Below are positions 56,029 to 64,000 of a stretch of DNA of 64,000 nt, in pieces. Each line of letters begins with the position of its first letter. The stretch's first letter is position 1. Under the pieces are notes generated by a model. It did not search any database. It was not told the origin of the DNA and saw only the letters and a list, made by a program, of their open reading frames with translations. The position numbers and the translations under genes are program-made. The DNA lies in NCBI GenBank assembly GCA_020403425.1, contig JADBXR010000005.1, positions 62,001 to 126,000 on the forward strand, in the 5' to 3' direction. This stretch comes from Chitinophagaceae bacterium. GTDB lineage: Bacteria > Bacteroidota > Bacteroidia > Chitinophagales > Chitinophagaceae.

Positions 56029-59000
56029 ATGTCTGCCACCCAACAACAAAGAGAACAGTTCGAAAAGATCTATGCCAACCTGAACGAGCAGCAGCGGATC
56101 GCTGTGGATACCATTGAGGGGCCCGTGATGGTGATCGCAGGACCCGGTACCGGCAAAACGCAGATTCTGGGTGCACGTATCGGCAAGATCCTGTTGGATA
56201 CAGATACACAGGCTGAGAATATCCTCTGCCTCACTTATACCGATGCAGGTGCAGTGGCCATGCGCAAACGTTTGCTGGGTTTCATCGGTCCTGATGCCTA
56301 CAAAGTGAACATTTATACCTTTCATGCCTTCTGTAATGATATCATTCAGGAAAATCTTTCCTTATTCGAGAAGACGGTACTGGACCCGATCTCTGACCTG
56401 GAAAAGATCGACCTCTTTAAACAGCTCATCGATGGTTTTCCCAAGAACCACCCGCTGAAACGATACCGCGGAGATGTGTACTTTGAGATCAACAACCTGC
56501 AACAGTTGTTCAGCACCATGAAACGCGAAGGTTGGACGCCGGCCTATATCAACCAGAAAATAGACGAGTACCTCGCATCGATCCCTACCCGTGATGAATT
56601 TGTTTACCAGCGAGCCTACAAACAGTTCAAGGCGGGAGACCTGAAAGAGAACAAAATTGAAGAGGTCAAAGAAAAGATGGAGAAACTGCGGGCCGCCGTG
56701 AACGAGTTCGACCGTTTCCAGAAACTGATGCGCAGCCGCAACCGGTATGATTTTGACGACATGATCAACTGGGTGATCAGGGCCTTTGAAGAAAACAAAA
56801 CACTGCTGGCACGCTACCAGGAACAATTCTTATACATACTGGTAGACGAATACCAGGACACCAGCGGTACACAGAACCGGCTGGTAGAACTGCTGATCAG
56901 CTACTGGGAGCAACCCAACGTATTCGTGGTGGGCGATGATGACCAGAGTATCTACCGCTTCCAGGGGGCCAATGTGGAGAATATGGAAGCTTTTGCACAA
57001 CGGTATGAGGAGGACCTGCTGGCAGTGGTCCTGAAAGACAATTATCGTTCTACGCAACCCATCCTCGACATTTCCAAAACACTGATCGACCGGAACGAAG
57101 AGCGACTGGTAAAAAAGATAAACGGGCTTACCAAAAACCTGACCGCGGCCAACCAGCTTATCAACCAGCTAAGCCACAAACCTGTGATCACGGAATACGA
57201 AACGCAGCGGCAGGAAATGATCCATATCACACTTGCCGTGGAAAAACTGCTGGCACAGGGTGTGGAGCCGGGTCTCATCAGCATCATTTACAAGGAGAAC
57301 AAATACGGAGAGGATCTCTCGCAATATTTTGCACAACGTAACATACCTGTATACAGCAAACGCCACCTGAATATACTGGAGATACCGCTGGCCAAAAAGA
57401 TCATCCTGCTGCTTGAATACCTGGCAGCCGAACATGATGTACCCGATGGTGGAGATGAAATGCTATTCGAGATCCTGCATTTCGACTGGTTCCGCATTGC
57501 ACCGGTAGAGATCGCCAAACTCACCACAGCAGTGGCCGACAGAAAATTCGGGCAGAACAAGACCTCCCTCCGCAAACTGCTGCATGAAAAAGTGAATACA
57601 CCACCACGCGAGCTTTTCAGCCAGGCAGCCCCCACGGGTATGAAACTTGCGAGCGATGCCATAGAAAAACTACTGGCAGATGTTTCCAATACCACCTTGG
57701 TGAACCTTGTTGAGAACTGTATCCGCGATGCGGGTGTACTGAACAGCATCATGCTGAGTCCCGATAAACACTGGCACCTGCAGGTATTGACCGGATTATT
57801 CGATTTCATCAAGGAAGAGGCCCGACGCAACCCCAACCTCACACTGGATCAGCTGGTGAATATTTTTATGCTGATGGAGAAAGAAGGACTGAGCTTGCCC
57901 CTGGTTCAGATCAGTGGCAGCGAGAAAGGAGTGAACCTGTTAACGGCACACGGCTCCAAGGGTCTTGAATTCGAGCATGTGTTCCTGGCGGGCTGTAATG
58001 CAGCCAGCTGGGAAAAGAAACGCAAACCCGGCGGCGGCTACAGTTTTCCTGATACCATGTTCAGCTCCCAACCCAAACAAAAGGAGGAAGAGGAACTGAG
58101 GCGTTTGTTCTACGTAGCACTTACGCGGGCAAGGTTACACCTCCATATTTCCTATAGCCGTTTCAGGAATGACGGCAAAGACCTGGAGCCATCCATGTTC
58201 ATTGCTGAGATACAGGATACACATGCCCTTCCGGTAGAAAAGATCCTGTTGGACAAAGATGTGCTAAGTGAATTCGCTATGGTCCAGTTCGCAGCGGCAC
58301 AGGCACCGGAGATCGATAGATCGGAGGCTGAATTTGTAACACAACTGCTGGACAAATTCGTGATGAATGTGACCGCACTGAACAATTATCTGAAATGTCC
58401 CCTGCAGTTCTATTTCCAGAACCTGGTGAGGGTACCGTCGGGCAAATCGGAAGCCACCGAATTTGGTTCCGCCGTGCACCACGCCTTACATAAGCTGTTC
58501 GAGAAAATGCAGCAGACGGAACAGTTTCCGGGCAAAGAGGAATTCATTCTCGATTTTGAATGGTACATGAACCGTAACCGGGAAAGTTTTACCAAAGAAC
58601 AATTTGCACGCAGGATAGAATACGGACAGGAGGTACTGGGTAATTACTACAATCAGTACATCAGCAGCTGGAACAAAGTGGTGGTCGTAGAAAGGACCAT
58701 CCGGAACATTGTGGTGCAGGGTGTGCCTTTGAAAGGGAAACTGGACAAACTCGAATTCAACGGTAAGGACGTGAACGTAGTGGATTATAAGACCGGCGAC
58801 ATAGACAAGGCAAAGGACAAATTGAAACCGCCGCACGACAGGGACCCCAACGGCGGCGACTACTGGCGGCAGGCCGTTTTCTACAAGATACTGGTGGACC
58901 ATTACGAACAAAAGAACTGGACAGCCGTGAGCACCGAGTTCGATTTTATTGAGCCCGATAAAAAGAAACAGTACCGCAAAGAAAAGATCCTCATCAGGCC

Positions 59001-59172
59001 AGAAGACATCACTACCGTCACCGAACAGATCAAAACCGTATGGCAGAAGATACAGGACCGTGATTTTTACACAGGCTGCGGAAAACCGGAATGCCATTGG
59101 TGCAATTTTGTAAAGACCAACGAAATGGCCGTGGCCCTGCACGAGCTTTCGGAAGAGGCGGATACGGAATAA
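56029..59172 (+). CDS. UvrD-type helicase fused to a PD-(D/E)XK nuclease (AddB/AdnA-like)
   Basis: 1,047 residues. The UvrD/PcrA motor shows Walker A AGPGTGKT (37-44), VDEYQDTSGTQ (about 272), GDDDQSIYRFQGA and TAHGSKGLEFEHVFLAGCN. The C-terminal RecB-type nuclease has EFGSAVHHALHKLFE and GKLDKLEFNGKDVNVVDYKTGD (about 905-925). Four Cys (one in LKCPLQFYF near 789, and three in GCGKPECHWC near 1016-1024) match the 4Fe-4S staple of AddB-type nucleases. It probably resects DNA ends in recombination repair. The upstream in-frame ATG at 56002 adds nine residues and precedes the promoter box. Confidence 0.92.
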   Translation: MSATQQQREQFEKIYANLNEQQRIAVDTIEGPVMVIAGPGTGKTQILGARIGKILLDTDTQAENILCLTYTDAGAVAMRKRLLGFIGPDAYKVNIYTFHAFCNDIIQENLSLFEKTVLDPISDLEKIDLFKQLIDGFPKNHPLKRYRGDVYFEINNLQQLFSTMKREGWTPAYINQKIDEYLASIPTRDEFVYQRAYKQFKAGDLKENKIEEVKEKMEKLRAAVNEFDRFQKLMRSRNRYDFDDMINWVIRAFEENKTLLARYQEQFLYILVDEYQDTSGTQNRLVELLISYWEQPNVFVVGDDDQSIYRFQGANVENMEAFAQRYEEDLLAVVLKDNYRSTQPILDISKTLIDRNEERLVKKINGLTKNLTAANQLINQLSHKPVITEYETQRQEMIHITLAVEKLLAQGVEPGLISIIYKENKYGEDLSQYFAQRNIPVYSKRHLNILEIPLAKKIILLLEYLAAEHDVPDGGDEMLFEILHFDWFRIAPVEIAKLTTAVADRKFGQNKTSLRKLLHEKVNTPPRELFSQAAPTGMKLASDAIEKLLADVSNTTLVNLVENCIRDAGVLNSIMLSPDKHWHLQVLTGLFDFIKEEARRNPNLTLDQLVNIFMLMEKEGLSLPLVQISGSEKGVNLLTAHGSKGLEFEHVFLAGCNAASWEKKRKPGGGYSFPDTMFSSQPKQKEEEELRRLFYVALTRARLHLHISYSRFRNDGKDLEPSMFIAEIQDTHALPVEKILLDKDVLSEFAMVQFAAAQAPEIDRSEAEFVTQLLDKFVMNVTALNNYLKCPLQFYFQNLVRVPSGKSEATEFGSAVHHALHKLFEKMQQTEQFPGKEEFILDFEWYMNRNRESFTKEQFARRIEYGQEVLGNYYNQYISSWNKVVVVERTIRNIVVQGVPLKGKLDKLEFNGKDVNVVDYKTGDIDKAKDKLKPPHDRDPNGGDYWRQAVFYKILVDHYEQKNWTAVSTEFDFIEPDKKKQYRKEKILIRPEDITTVTEQIKTVWQKIQDRDFYTGCGKPECHWCNFVKTNEMAVALHELSEEADTE

Positions 59173-59280
59173 TCTTTCCAACCTGGATCACCACCGCTGA
59201 AAATGCGCGAGCCAGGTTTACAGAAACCACAATTTGCTTTCCCTTCACAATCCTTTTAGGGTTAAAGCAATGAGGTGTTC

Positions 59281-59288
59281 TATATTTG
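59281..59288 (+). promoter_or_regulatory. -7 promoter box of the Ig-like lipoprotein gene
   Basis: TATATTTG, a perfect TAnnTTTG, ends 7 nt before the ATG at 59296. Confidence 0.6.
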
Positions 59289-59295
59289 TACCTAC

Positions 59296-60705
59296 ATGAA
59301 ACAATTCCTGTCCTCTTTACTGGCTATCACGCTTTCTGTGCTATGGATATCGCAATTAAGCTCCTGCGCCAATATCATACCGCCGAGTGGTGGTCCAAGG
59401 GACAGTTTACCCCCCAAACTGGTGACGGCGGTTCCCAAAGATTCGGCAGTGAATGTACGGTCCAGGAACATCACACTTACGTTCGATGAATACGTTACCC
59501 TGCAGAATGCCTCACAGAGCCTGATCATATCGCCCAATCATTCTGCGCAGGGTCAACCTTTTGTGGATTACAAACTGCGCAATGTGACGGTGAGGCTGAA
59601 AGACAGCCTGGAAGCCAATACCACGTACTCGCTCAATTTCGGGGATGCTATCCGCGATGTGAACGAGGGGAATATTGCACAGAATTTTACGTATGTTTTC
59701 TCAACCGGTCCATCCATTGACGACAATCGTTACAGCGGAAAAGTGATCCTGGCGGAGAAAGGTAAGACCGACAGTACACTGATCGTGCTACTGCACAGGA
59801 ACCTTGCTGATACGGCCGTGATCAAAGAGAGGCCGCGCTATTACACACGTCTGAACGGAAAAGGGGAATTCAGCTTCCGTAACCTGCCACAGGGACAGTT
59901 TGCCGTATATGTGCTCCCTGGTTCGGGTATCTCTCAACGTTATGACGACAGCACCAAACTATTCGCGTTCCGCAACAGTCCGGTAACCGTGAATGGCAAC
60001 ACACAACGCGATACCCTCTACGCTTTTGAAGAAGCCAAGAGAAAAGAGATCAGATCAACCATCACTCCCAAAGCAACCGCAGCAGCGCGTGACGATAAGC
60101 GGCTGCGTTATACCCACAACCTCGATAACGGTCTGCAGGACCTGTTGAGTCCGCTGGTACTGACTTTCAACCGGAAACCAAGCACTATCGATACCAGCAA
60201 GTTCATCTTATCGGATACTTCAAACTTCAAGCCTCTCCAGGGTGCCCGTTACCGGTTAGATAGTACCGGAACCAAATTACTGATCAGTTATCCCTGGAAA
60301 GAGGCCCAGGCATTCCGTTTACAGATCGCACAGGATGCCGTGGCCGATTCGGCAGGTAACCGGCTTGGCAAAGGGGATACCTTACGCTTTTTTGCCAAAC
60401 GCGGATCCGATTACGGCAGCATCCGCATCCGCTTCAGCAACCTTGATCTTACCAAAAATCCTGTATTGCAGTTGGTACAGAACGATAATATTTTTGAATC
60501 CTTACCTCTTACTACTACTGATTTTCAACGTAAGATGTACCAACCGGGCACTTACGAATTACGCATCCTCTACGATACCAACAAAAACGGGGTTTGGGAC
60601 AGCGGTAATTTTAAACTGAAACGGCAACCCGAAGTGGTATACCTGGTACCCCGCCAACTGGCCATCCGTGCCAACTGGGACAATGAAGTGACCATTTCTT
60701 TGTAA
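59296..60705 (+). CDS. Lipoprotein with bacterial Ig-like domain (Big_5)
   Basis: 469 residues. A lipoprotein signal ends at the lipobox LSSC (Cys 24). A Big_5 Ig-like domain follows (IIPPSGGPRDSLPPKLVTAVPKDSAVNVRSRNITLTFDEYV...YSLNFGDAIRDVNEGNIAQNFTYVFSTG, about 27-145). Two further beta-sandwich regions complete it, the last with YELRILYDTNKNGVWDSGNF. This is a conserved Bacteroidota surface or periplasmic lipoprotein of unknown role. It has its own promoter upstream of recR. Confidence 0.85.
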   Translation: MKQFLSSLLAITLSVLWISQLSSCANIIPPSGGPRDSLPPKLVTAVPKDSAVNVRSRNITLTFDEYVTLQNASQSLIISPNHSAQGQPFVDYKLRNVTVRLKDSLEANTTYSLNFGDAIRDVNEGNIAQNFTYVFSTGPSIDDNRYSGKVILAEKGKTDSTLIVLLHRNLADTAVIKERPRYYTRLNGKGEFSFRNLPQGQFAVYVLPGSGISQRYDDSTKLFAFRNSPVTVNGNTQRDTLYAFEEAKRKEIRSTITPKATAAARDDKRLRYTHNLDNGLQDLLSPLVLTFNRKPSTIDTSKFILSDTSNFKPLQGARYRLDSTGTKLLISYPWKEAQAFRLQIAQDAVADSAGNRLGKGDTLRFFAKRGSDYGSIRIRFSNLDLTKNPVLQLVQNDNIFESLPLTTTDFQRKMYQPGTYELRILYDTNKNGVWDSGNFKLKRQPEVVYLVPRQLAIRANWDNEVTISL

Positions 60706-60707
60706 GT

Positions 60708-60805
60708 GGTGAGTAGAGAGTAGTGAGTAGGGTGCTGGTCCTGACTGGCGTACCCACTCACGATTCACGTCTCACGACTCACGATTGACCATTACCCATT
60801 CACCC
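60708..60805. repeat. Intergenic repeat of the GTGAGT type, imperfect
   Basis: Tandem GTGAGTAG-type motifs (GGTGAGTAGAGAGTAGTGAG, about 60709-60728) are followed by CCCACTCACGATTCACGTCT and CACGACTCACGATTGACC on the other side. Arms are imperfect and offset. It lies between the Ig-like lipoprotein gene and the recR promoter and resembles 53291-53392. Confidence 0.65.
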
Positions 60806-60806
60806 T

Positions 60807-60814
60807 TACCTTTG
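60807..60814 (+). promoter_or_regulatory. -7 promoter box of recR
   Basis: TACCTTTG, a perfect TAnnTTTG, 17 nt before the ATG. Confidence 0.6.
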
Positions 60815-60831
60815 CCACCTAATCATCACCC

Positions 60832-61446
60832 ATGCAGTTACCCTCTTCCTTACTGGAAAACGCAGTGGCCCAGTTTACCAAACTACCCGGTATTGGTAAA
60901 AAGACGGCACTGCGACTGGTATTGCACCTGTTGAAGCAGGATGTGAATGAGGTACAGCATTTTGGGGAGACCATTGCACGCATGCGCCGCGATATCAAAT
61001 TCTGCCAGCGTTGCCATAATGTGAGCGATGGCGATATCTGCTCCATCTGTTCCAATTCCATGCGTAACCAGCGCATGATCTGCGTGGTGGAAAATATCCG
61101 CGATGTGATCGCCATAGAAAGTACCCAGCAATTGAATGGCACTTACCATGTGCTGGGAGGCATTATCTCACCACTGGATGGGGTAGGACCCGACCAGTTG
61201 AACATTGCTTCGCTGGTATCGCGCATTGCCAAGGAAGAGACCGAGGAACTTGTTTTTGCCCTTAGTCCGAATATCCAGGGCGATACCACAATTTACTATA
61301 TCCAGAAAAAGATCGCCCACCTGCCCTGCCGGATCACCACCATTGCCCGGGGTATCGCATTTGGGGGTGAGCTCGAATATGCCGATGAAATGACGCTGGC
61401 CCGCAGCATTGCCAACCGCCTGCCGGTTCAGCAATACGTCAAATAA
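60832..61446 (+). CDS. recR: Recombination mediator protein RecR
   Basis: 204 residues, full length. A helix-hairpin-helix (LPGIGKKTALRLVLHLL, about 18-34) is followed by a Cys4 zinc finger (Cys 58, 61, 70, 73 in CQRCHNVSDGDICSIC) and a Toprim domain (ICVVENIRDVIAIEST...YHVLGGIISPLDGVGPDQLN). RecR, with RecO and RecF, loads RecA onto SSB-coated gaps. The gene is independent of its neighbours. Confidence 0.97.
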   Translation: MQLPSSLLENAVAQFTKLPGIGKKTALRLVLHLLKQDVNEVQHFGETIARMRRDIKFCQRCHNVSDGDICSICSNSMRNQRMICVVENIRDVIAIESTQQLNGTYHVLGGIISPLDGVGPDQLNIASLVSRIAKEETEELVFALSPNIQGDTTIYYIQKKIAHLPCRITTIARGIAFGGELEYADEMTLARSIANRLPVQQYVK

Positions 61447-61557
61447 CCCCCATTTCACCAAAATTTTAGCATTTAGGCAACCATAATTTTATTACTCCGT
61501 ATCGTTTTGTATTGATACAATGAGTAATTTGCTGTTTAAACACCAAATTTACCCGGT

Positions 61558-61974
61558 ATGCAAAAATGGAAAAAAATGCTGGCCATCATTGGTATCATAG
61601 GCGTTCTGGCAGCAGGCGCGGTTGTACTGTATGTATACCTGAAGCCACACCGTGACGTGGCGAAGGAAAAAGCGGTCCAATTGACGGCGCAGGCTTTGTT
61701 CGATGCTTTCAAGACCAACGAAACGGAGGCGAACGCCAAATACCTGGACAAAGCGATCGAATTAAACGGCGAAGTGGCTGATATCACCAAAAACCAGGAA
61801 GGTAGAACGGTCGTGAATTTTAAGACCAACGACCCCCTGTTCGTGATCAATTGTACCTTTAAGGAGGATCCGGGTGTATTACAGCCTGGACAGACCATCA
61901 CGTTCAAAGGCATCTGTACCGGATACATACCGGACATGAATATCGTGATCAATGAAGGTGTATTAGTTAAATAG
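61558..61974 (+). CDS. OB-fold (tRNA_anti-like) membrane-anchored protein
   Basis: 138 residues. One N-terminal membrane helix (MLAIIGIIGVLAAGAVVLYVYLKP) is followed by an OB-like fold: ALFDAFKTNETEANAKYLDKAIELNGEVADITKNQEGRTVVNFKTNDPLFVINCTF and GQTITFKGICTGYIPDMNIVINEGVLV. This matches the tRNA_anti-like family, which is probably periplasmic and binds something other than tRNA. It is the first gene of a three-gene operon with YceI and DUF5777. Confidence 0.82.
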   Translation: MQKWKKMLAIIGIIGVLAAGAVVLYVYLKPHRDVAKEKAVQLTAQALFDAFKTNETEANAKYLDKAIELNGEVADITKNQEGRTVVNFKTNDPLFVINCTFKEDPGVLQPGQTITFKGICTGYIPDMNIVINEGVLVK

Positions 61975-61988
61975 TTAAACCCGTTTAC

Positions 61989-62513
61989 ATGAAATTCGTT
62001 TATGTTTTTTTGACAGGCATTTTGTTATTAGGCACACAGGCAGAAGCACAGAAAGTATTCGGAACCCGCAATGGGAAGATCAGTTTTATTTCGCCAACAG
62101 ATGAGGATGTAAAGGCAACCAACAACGAAGTGGCCAGCCGTTTAGCCGATAACGGCCAGATCACGTTCAGTGCCTTGATCAAGGGATTCAAATTCAGGTA
62201 CGCCGAAATGCAGGAGCACTTCAACGACCAGTACCTGGAGAGCAATAAATTTCCGAGGGCCGATTTCAAGGGGAACATCGTTAACCTGAAGGACGTGAAT
62301 TTTACCAAAGACGGCACCTACAAAGTAACCGTTAAAGGGGATCTTACCATGCACGGCGTGACCAAGAACCTGACCGCCAATGGTACCATTGAGATCAAAG
62401 GCGGAAAACCGGTAGCTTCCTGCAAGTTTGTGATCCTGATGAAAGACTTTAACGTAGATGCTTCCAGCATCACTGAAAAAGTGAACGTGGAAGTGAACTG
62501 CGCCTTTCAATAA
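61989..62513 (+). CDS. YceI-family periplasmic lipid-binding-like protein
   Basis: 174 residues. Signal peptide MKFVYVFLTGILLLGTQAEAQ, then a lipocalin-like barrel: GKISFISPTDEDVKATNNEVASRL, FAEMQEHFNDQYLESNKFPRADFKGNI (here YAEMQEHF), GDLTMHGVTKNLTANGTIEIKGGK and FVILMKDFNVDASSI. YceI proteins bind polyisoprenoids or amides. It lies 14 bp after the OB-fold gene. Linkage with OB-fold and DUF5777 proteins suggests a shared periplasmic process, perhaps in respiration, but this is not shown here. Confidence 0.9.
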   Translation: MKFVYVFLTGILLLGTQAEAQKVFGTRNGKISFISPTDEDVKATNNEVASRLADNGQITFSALIKGFKFRYAEMQEHFNDQYLESNKFPRADFKGNIVNLKDVNFTKDGTYKVTVKGDLTMHGVTKNLTANGTIEIKGGKPVASCKFVILMKDFNVDASSITEKVNVEVNCAFQ

Positions 62514-62542
62514 ACCATCGGTCACCCACTAAACTATAACCT

Positions 62543-63445
62543 ATGAAAAGCTTTGCACCAAGGCTACTGGCCATCTTGTGCCTGTCACTCACCTGTTTTA
62601 CCGGCTCCACTCAACAGGTCGATCTGTTCAAAATGCAGGACAGCACCAATGCTGAAGAAAACAAACGCCTGGGCAAAGAACCGGTGATCAACACTTTTTA
62701 CTCCACCCGCCTGGTGAACGGCCATACGGTCGAGATCCTGGGTGCCGGCAGCATGGACCTCCGCATCCACCACCGCTTTTCTCCTTTGAACATGGGCTTC
62801 TATGATATGTTCGGACTGGATTACGCTTCCATGCGTATGGGTTTCGATTTTGGCCTGTCCAAGAACCTGATGGTGGGGATCGGTCGCTCTACCATCAATA
62901 AAGAATACGATGGTTTCATCAAATACCGCCTGATGCACCAGCAGGAAGGAGCAGGCAAACCGCTCTCCATCACCCTACTTGGCGCCATGGCCTATCGGAA
63001 TATCAAAATGGACCCCAGCCTGAAAGTGACCGGAGCAGACCGTACTTATTACACTGCCCAACTGATGATCGCCAGGAAACTGAATACACACACATCTATA
63101 CAACTCTCTCCCACCTACACGCATTATAACCGCTTACTGTTCCTGAATGGTGGTTCGGTCGATCAGTTCGCCCTTGGCTTGCTGGCACGCCAGCGGATCA
63201 GCAAAAGGGTGAGCATCAACGTAGAATATTTTGCACAGACCAACAAATTCGATGGCATGCACGATCCCTTGTCGATCGGGGTCGACATCAATACCGGCGG
63301 TCACGTGTTCCAGCTCCATTTCACCAATGCCACAGGTATGAACGAACATAGTTTCCTCCATGAGACCACCGGTTCTTGGGGTAATGGGGATATCCGATGG
63401 GGCTTCAACATCTCCAGGATCTTCCATATCGGTAAAAAGAAGTAA
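62543..63445 (+). CDS. DUF5777-family beta-barrel protein
   Basis: 300 residues. Signal peptide region MKSFAPRLLAILCLSLTCFTGSTQ, then a barrel-like protein with PVINTFYSTRLVNGHTVEILGAGSMDLRIHHRFSPLNMGFYDMFGLDYASMRMGFDFGLSKNLMVGIGRS, the DUF5777 signature. Alternating strands and a final WGFNISRIFHIGKKK fit an outer-membrane or periplasmic barrel. Function unknown. It closes the tRNA_anti-like/YceI operon. Confidence 0.85.
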   Translation: MKSFAPRLLAILCLSLTCFTGSTQQVDLFKMQDSTNAEENKRLGKEPVINTFYSTRLVNGHTVEILGAGSMDLRIHHRFSPLNMGFYDMFGLDYASMRMGFDFGLSKNLMVGIGRSTINKEYDGFIKYRLMHQQEGAGKPLSITLLGAMAYRNIKMDPSLKVTGADRTYYTAQLMIARKLNTHTSIQLSPTYTHYNRLLFLNGGSVDQFALGLLARQRISKRVSINVEYFAQTNKFDGMHDPLSIGVDINTGGHVFQLHFTNATGMNEHSFLHETTGSWGNGDIRWGFNISRIFHIGKKK

Positions 63446-63596
63446 AACACCCGGATCGAACAGCAGCTCTCTGCGAAACGACCTGTATCTGCGACCCTGC
63501 GGTGAAAAACCCGTTGACAGGCGTAATCATTCATCTTCACCGGATAGGTATAGGAAACACTGAGTTCAACAAGGTCTGTTCCGTTGCGCCTTATAT

Positions 63597-63627
63597 TTTG
63601 TCATAAACCTCATCCATACTATCTTTG
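63597..63627 (+). promoter_or_regulatory. Promoter of metH (full -33/-7)
   Basis: TTTG at 63597-63600 and TATCTTTG at 63620-63627 are separated by 19 nt and match the Bacteroidota consensus TTTG-N19-TAnnTTTG exactly. Transcription would start near 63631, giving a 5' leader of about 170 nt. The preceding 63446-63596 stretch holds nothing else I can support. Confidence 0.75.
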
Positions 63628-63655
63628 CCATCCTTACTACCAGGCGGATTTGTTT

Positions 63656-63744
63656 ATTGTTCGGCCTGATCTTCCGCTTCGGCGGGAACAATCGAACTAA
63701 TAAACGTTTTGAAGTGACCCCCACTTACCTTCTCAAAGCGTTTA
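63656..63744 (+). promoter_or_regulatory. Structured 5' leader of metH
   Basis: Hairpin 1: ATTGTTC (63656-63662) with GAACAAT (63686-63692), topped by CCGC-TTCG-GCGG (63674-63685), a stable UUCG tetraloop. Hairpin 2: TAAACGTTTTGA (63701-63712) with TCAAAGCGTTTA (63733-63744), 12 bp with one G-T pair, and an inner stem AGTG/CACT. Such structure in a long leader of a methionine gene suggests a riboswitch or other RNA control, but no known SAM or cobalamin consensus is recognisable. Confidence 0.5.
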
Positions 63745-63800
63745 CAGTTCGTTATTAATGTATCGCCATCGGCATGGCCAAAGCTTTGCAGATGGGTAAA

Positions 63801-64000
63801 ATGAATTGTATGGATATCAGAAAAGAACTGGAGAAACGCATACTTGTGATCGATGGCGCCATGGGCACCATGATACAACGGCATAAACTGACCGAGGCCG
63901 ATTATCGTGGCGAGCGGTTCAAAGACTGGCATACCGATGTGAAAGGCAATAACGACCTGCTTTGCATTACCCAGCCCGAGATCATCAAGGGTATCCACAA
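63801..64000 (+). CDS. metH: Methionine synthase, cobalamin-dependent, N-terminal part (cut by window edge)
   Basis: The first 66 residues are present and the gene runs off the right edge. The homocysteine-binding domain opens with [56 protein letters not shown], the standard MetH N-terminus. MetH transfers the methyl group of methyl-THF to homocysteine via cobalamin. The ATG at 63801 or an in-frame ATG at 63810 may be used. Confidence 0.93.
   Translation, partial: MNCMDIRKELEKRILVIDGAMGTMIQRHKLTEADYRGERFKDWHTDVKGNNDLLCITQPEIIKGIH

Noticed and set aside
63654-63998. Minus-strand open frame opposite metH
   Set aside because: It is the antisense shadow of metH and of its structured leader; no domain recognised.

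Overview
The window comes from a Bacteroidota genome, most likely a member of the Chitinophagaceae/Chitinophagales. The evidence is a type B T9SS (CHU_C, gliding-motility-associated) sorting domain on a giant surface protein, outer-membrane barrels with carboxypeptidase-like N-termini, repeated TAnnTTTG promoter -7 boxes in place of the E. coli -10, few recognisable Shine-Dalgarno sequences, a fused CcoN-CcoO oxidase subunit, and a futalosine-pathway (mqnC) menaquinone gene. It is ordinary dense chromosome of about 60 genes. I see no tRNA, rRNA, CRISPR array, insertion sequence, prophage or replication origin.

Layout. 0-1.7 kb: the start of an arginine operon on the minus strand (GNAT acetyltransferase, then argG cut by the window edge) behind a structured leader. 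1.8-10.8 kb: an outer-membrane barrel protein, a YHS lipoprotein, a SWIM/SNF2 helicase, comB and ssb. 11.1-17.8 kb: a ~2,230-residue T9SS-secreted protein with exact 240-bp Ig-like repeats. 17.9-20.1 kb: a Crp/Fnr regulator with a DUF2892 / OsmC / rhodanese / small membrane protein / thioredoxin operon, probably for reactive sulfur or peroxide stress. 20.2-25.8 kb: a zinc-finger protein, rlpA, gcvT, an NTF2-like protein and a PspC/PadR envelope-stress operon. 26.1-29.4 kb: a full arsenic island (arsR, arsM, an arsN1-like acetyltransferase, acr3, arsC). 29.4-41.6 kb: housekeeping genes including an M16 peptidase pair, mqnC, an ECF sigma/anti-sigma module, serS and gcvH.

41.8-52.1 kb is a complete cbb3 oxidase locus on the minus strand: fnr, hemerythrin-like, ccoI, ccoS, ccoNO, ccoQ, ccoP, ccoG, fixH and a TauE/SafE-like membrane protein. 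Two promoters in it carry the same pair of operator-like motifs. 52.2-64 kb holds a radical SAM/SPASM protein, MarR, a GHL10 glycosidase-like protein, an UvrD/AddB-like helicase-nuclease, recR, a tRNA_anti-like/YceI/DUF5777 operon, and the start of metH behind a long structured leader.

The most interesting non-coding signals are: (i) the arginine-operon leader, with a short peptide carrying three Arg codons in four, a switchable 8-nt pairing element and a weak terminator; (ii) the CATGA-N6-TCATG plus FNR-like box pairs at two cbb3 promoters; (iii) a family of near-perfect intergenic palindromes with arms up to 30 bp; (iv) many -7 boxes that end only 4-8 nt before the ATG, implying near-leaderless mRNAs; (v) the metH leader; (vi) a 9-bp inverted repeat placed on the promoter of the PadR operon.
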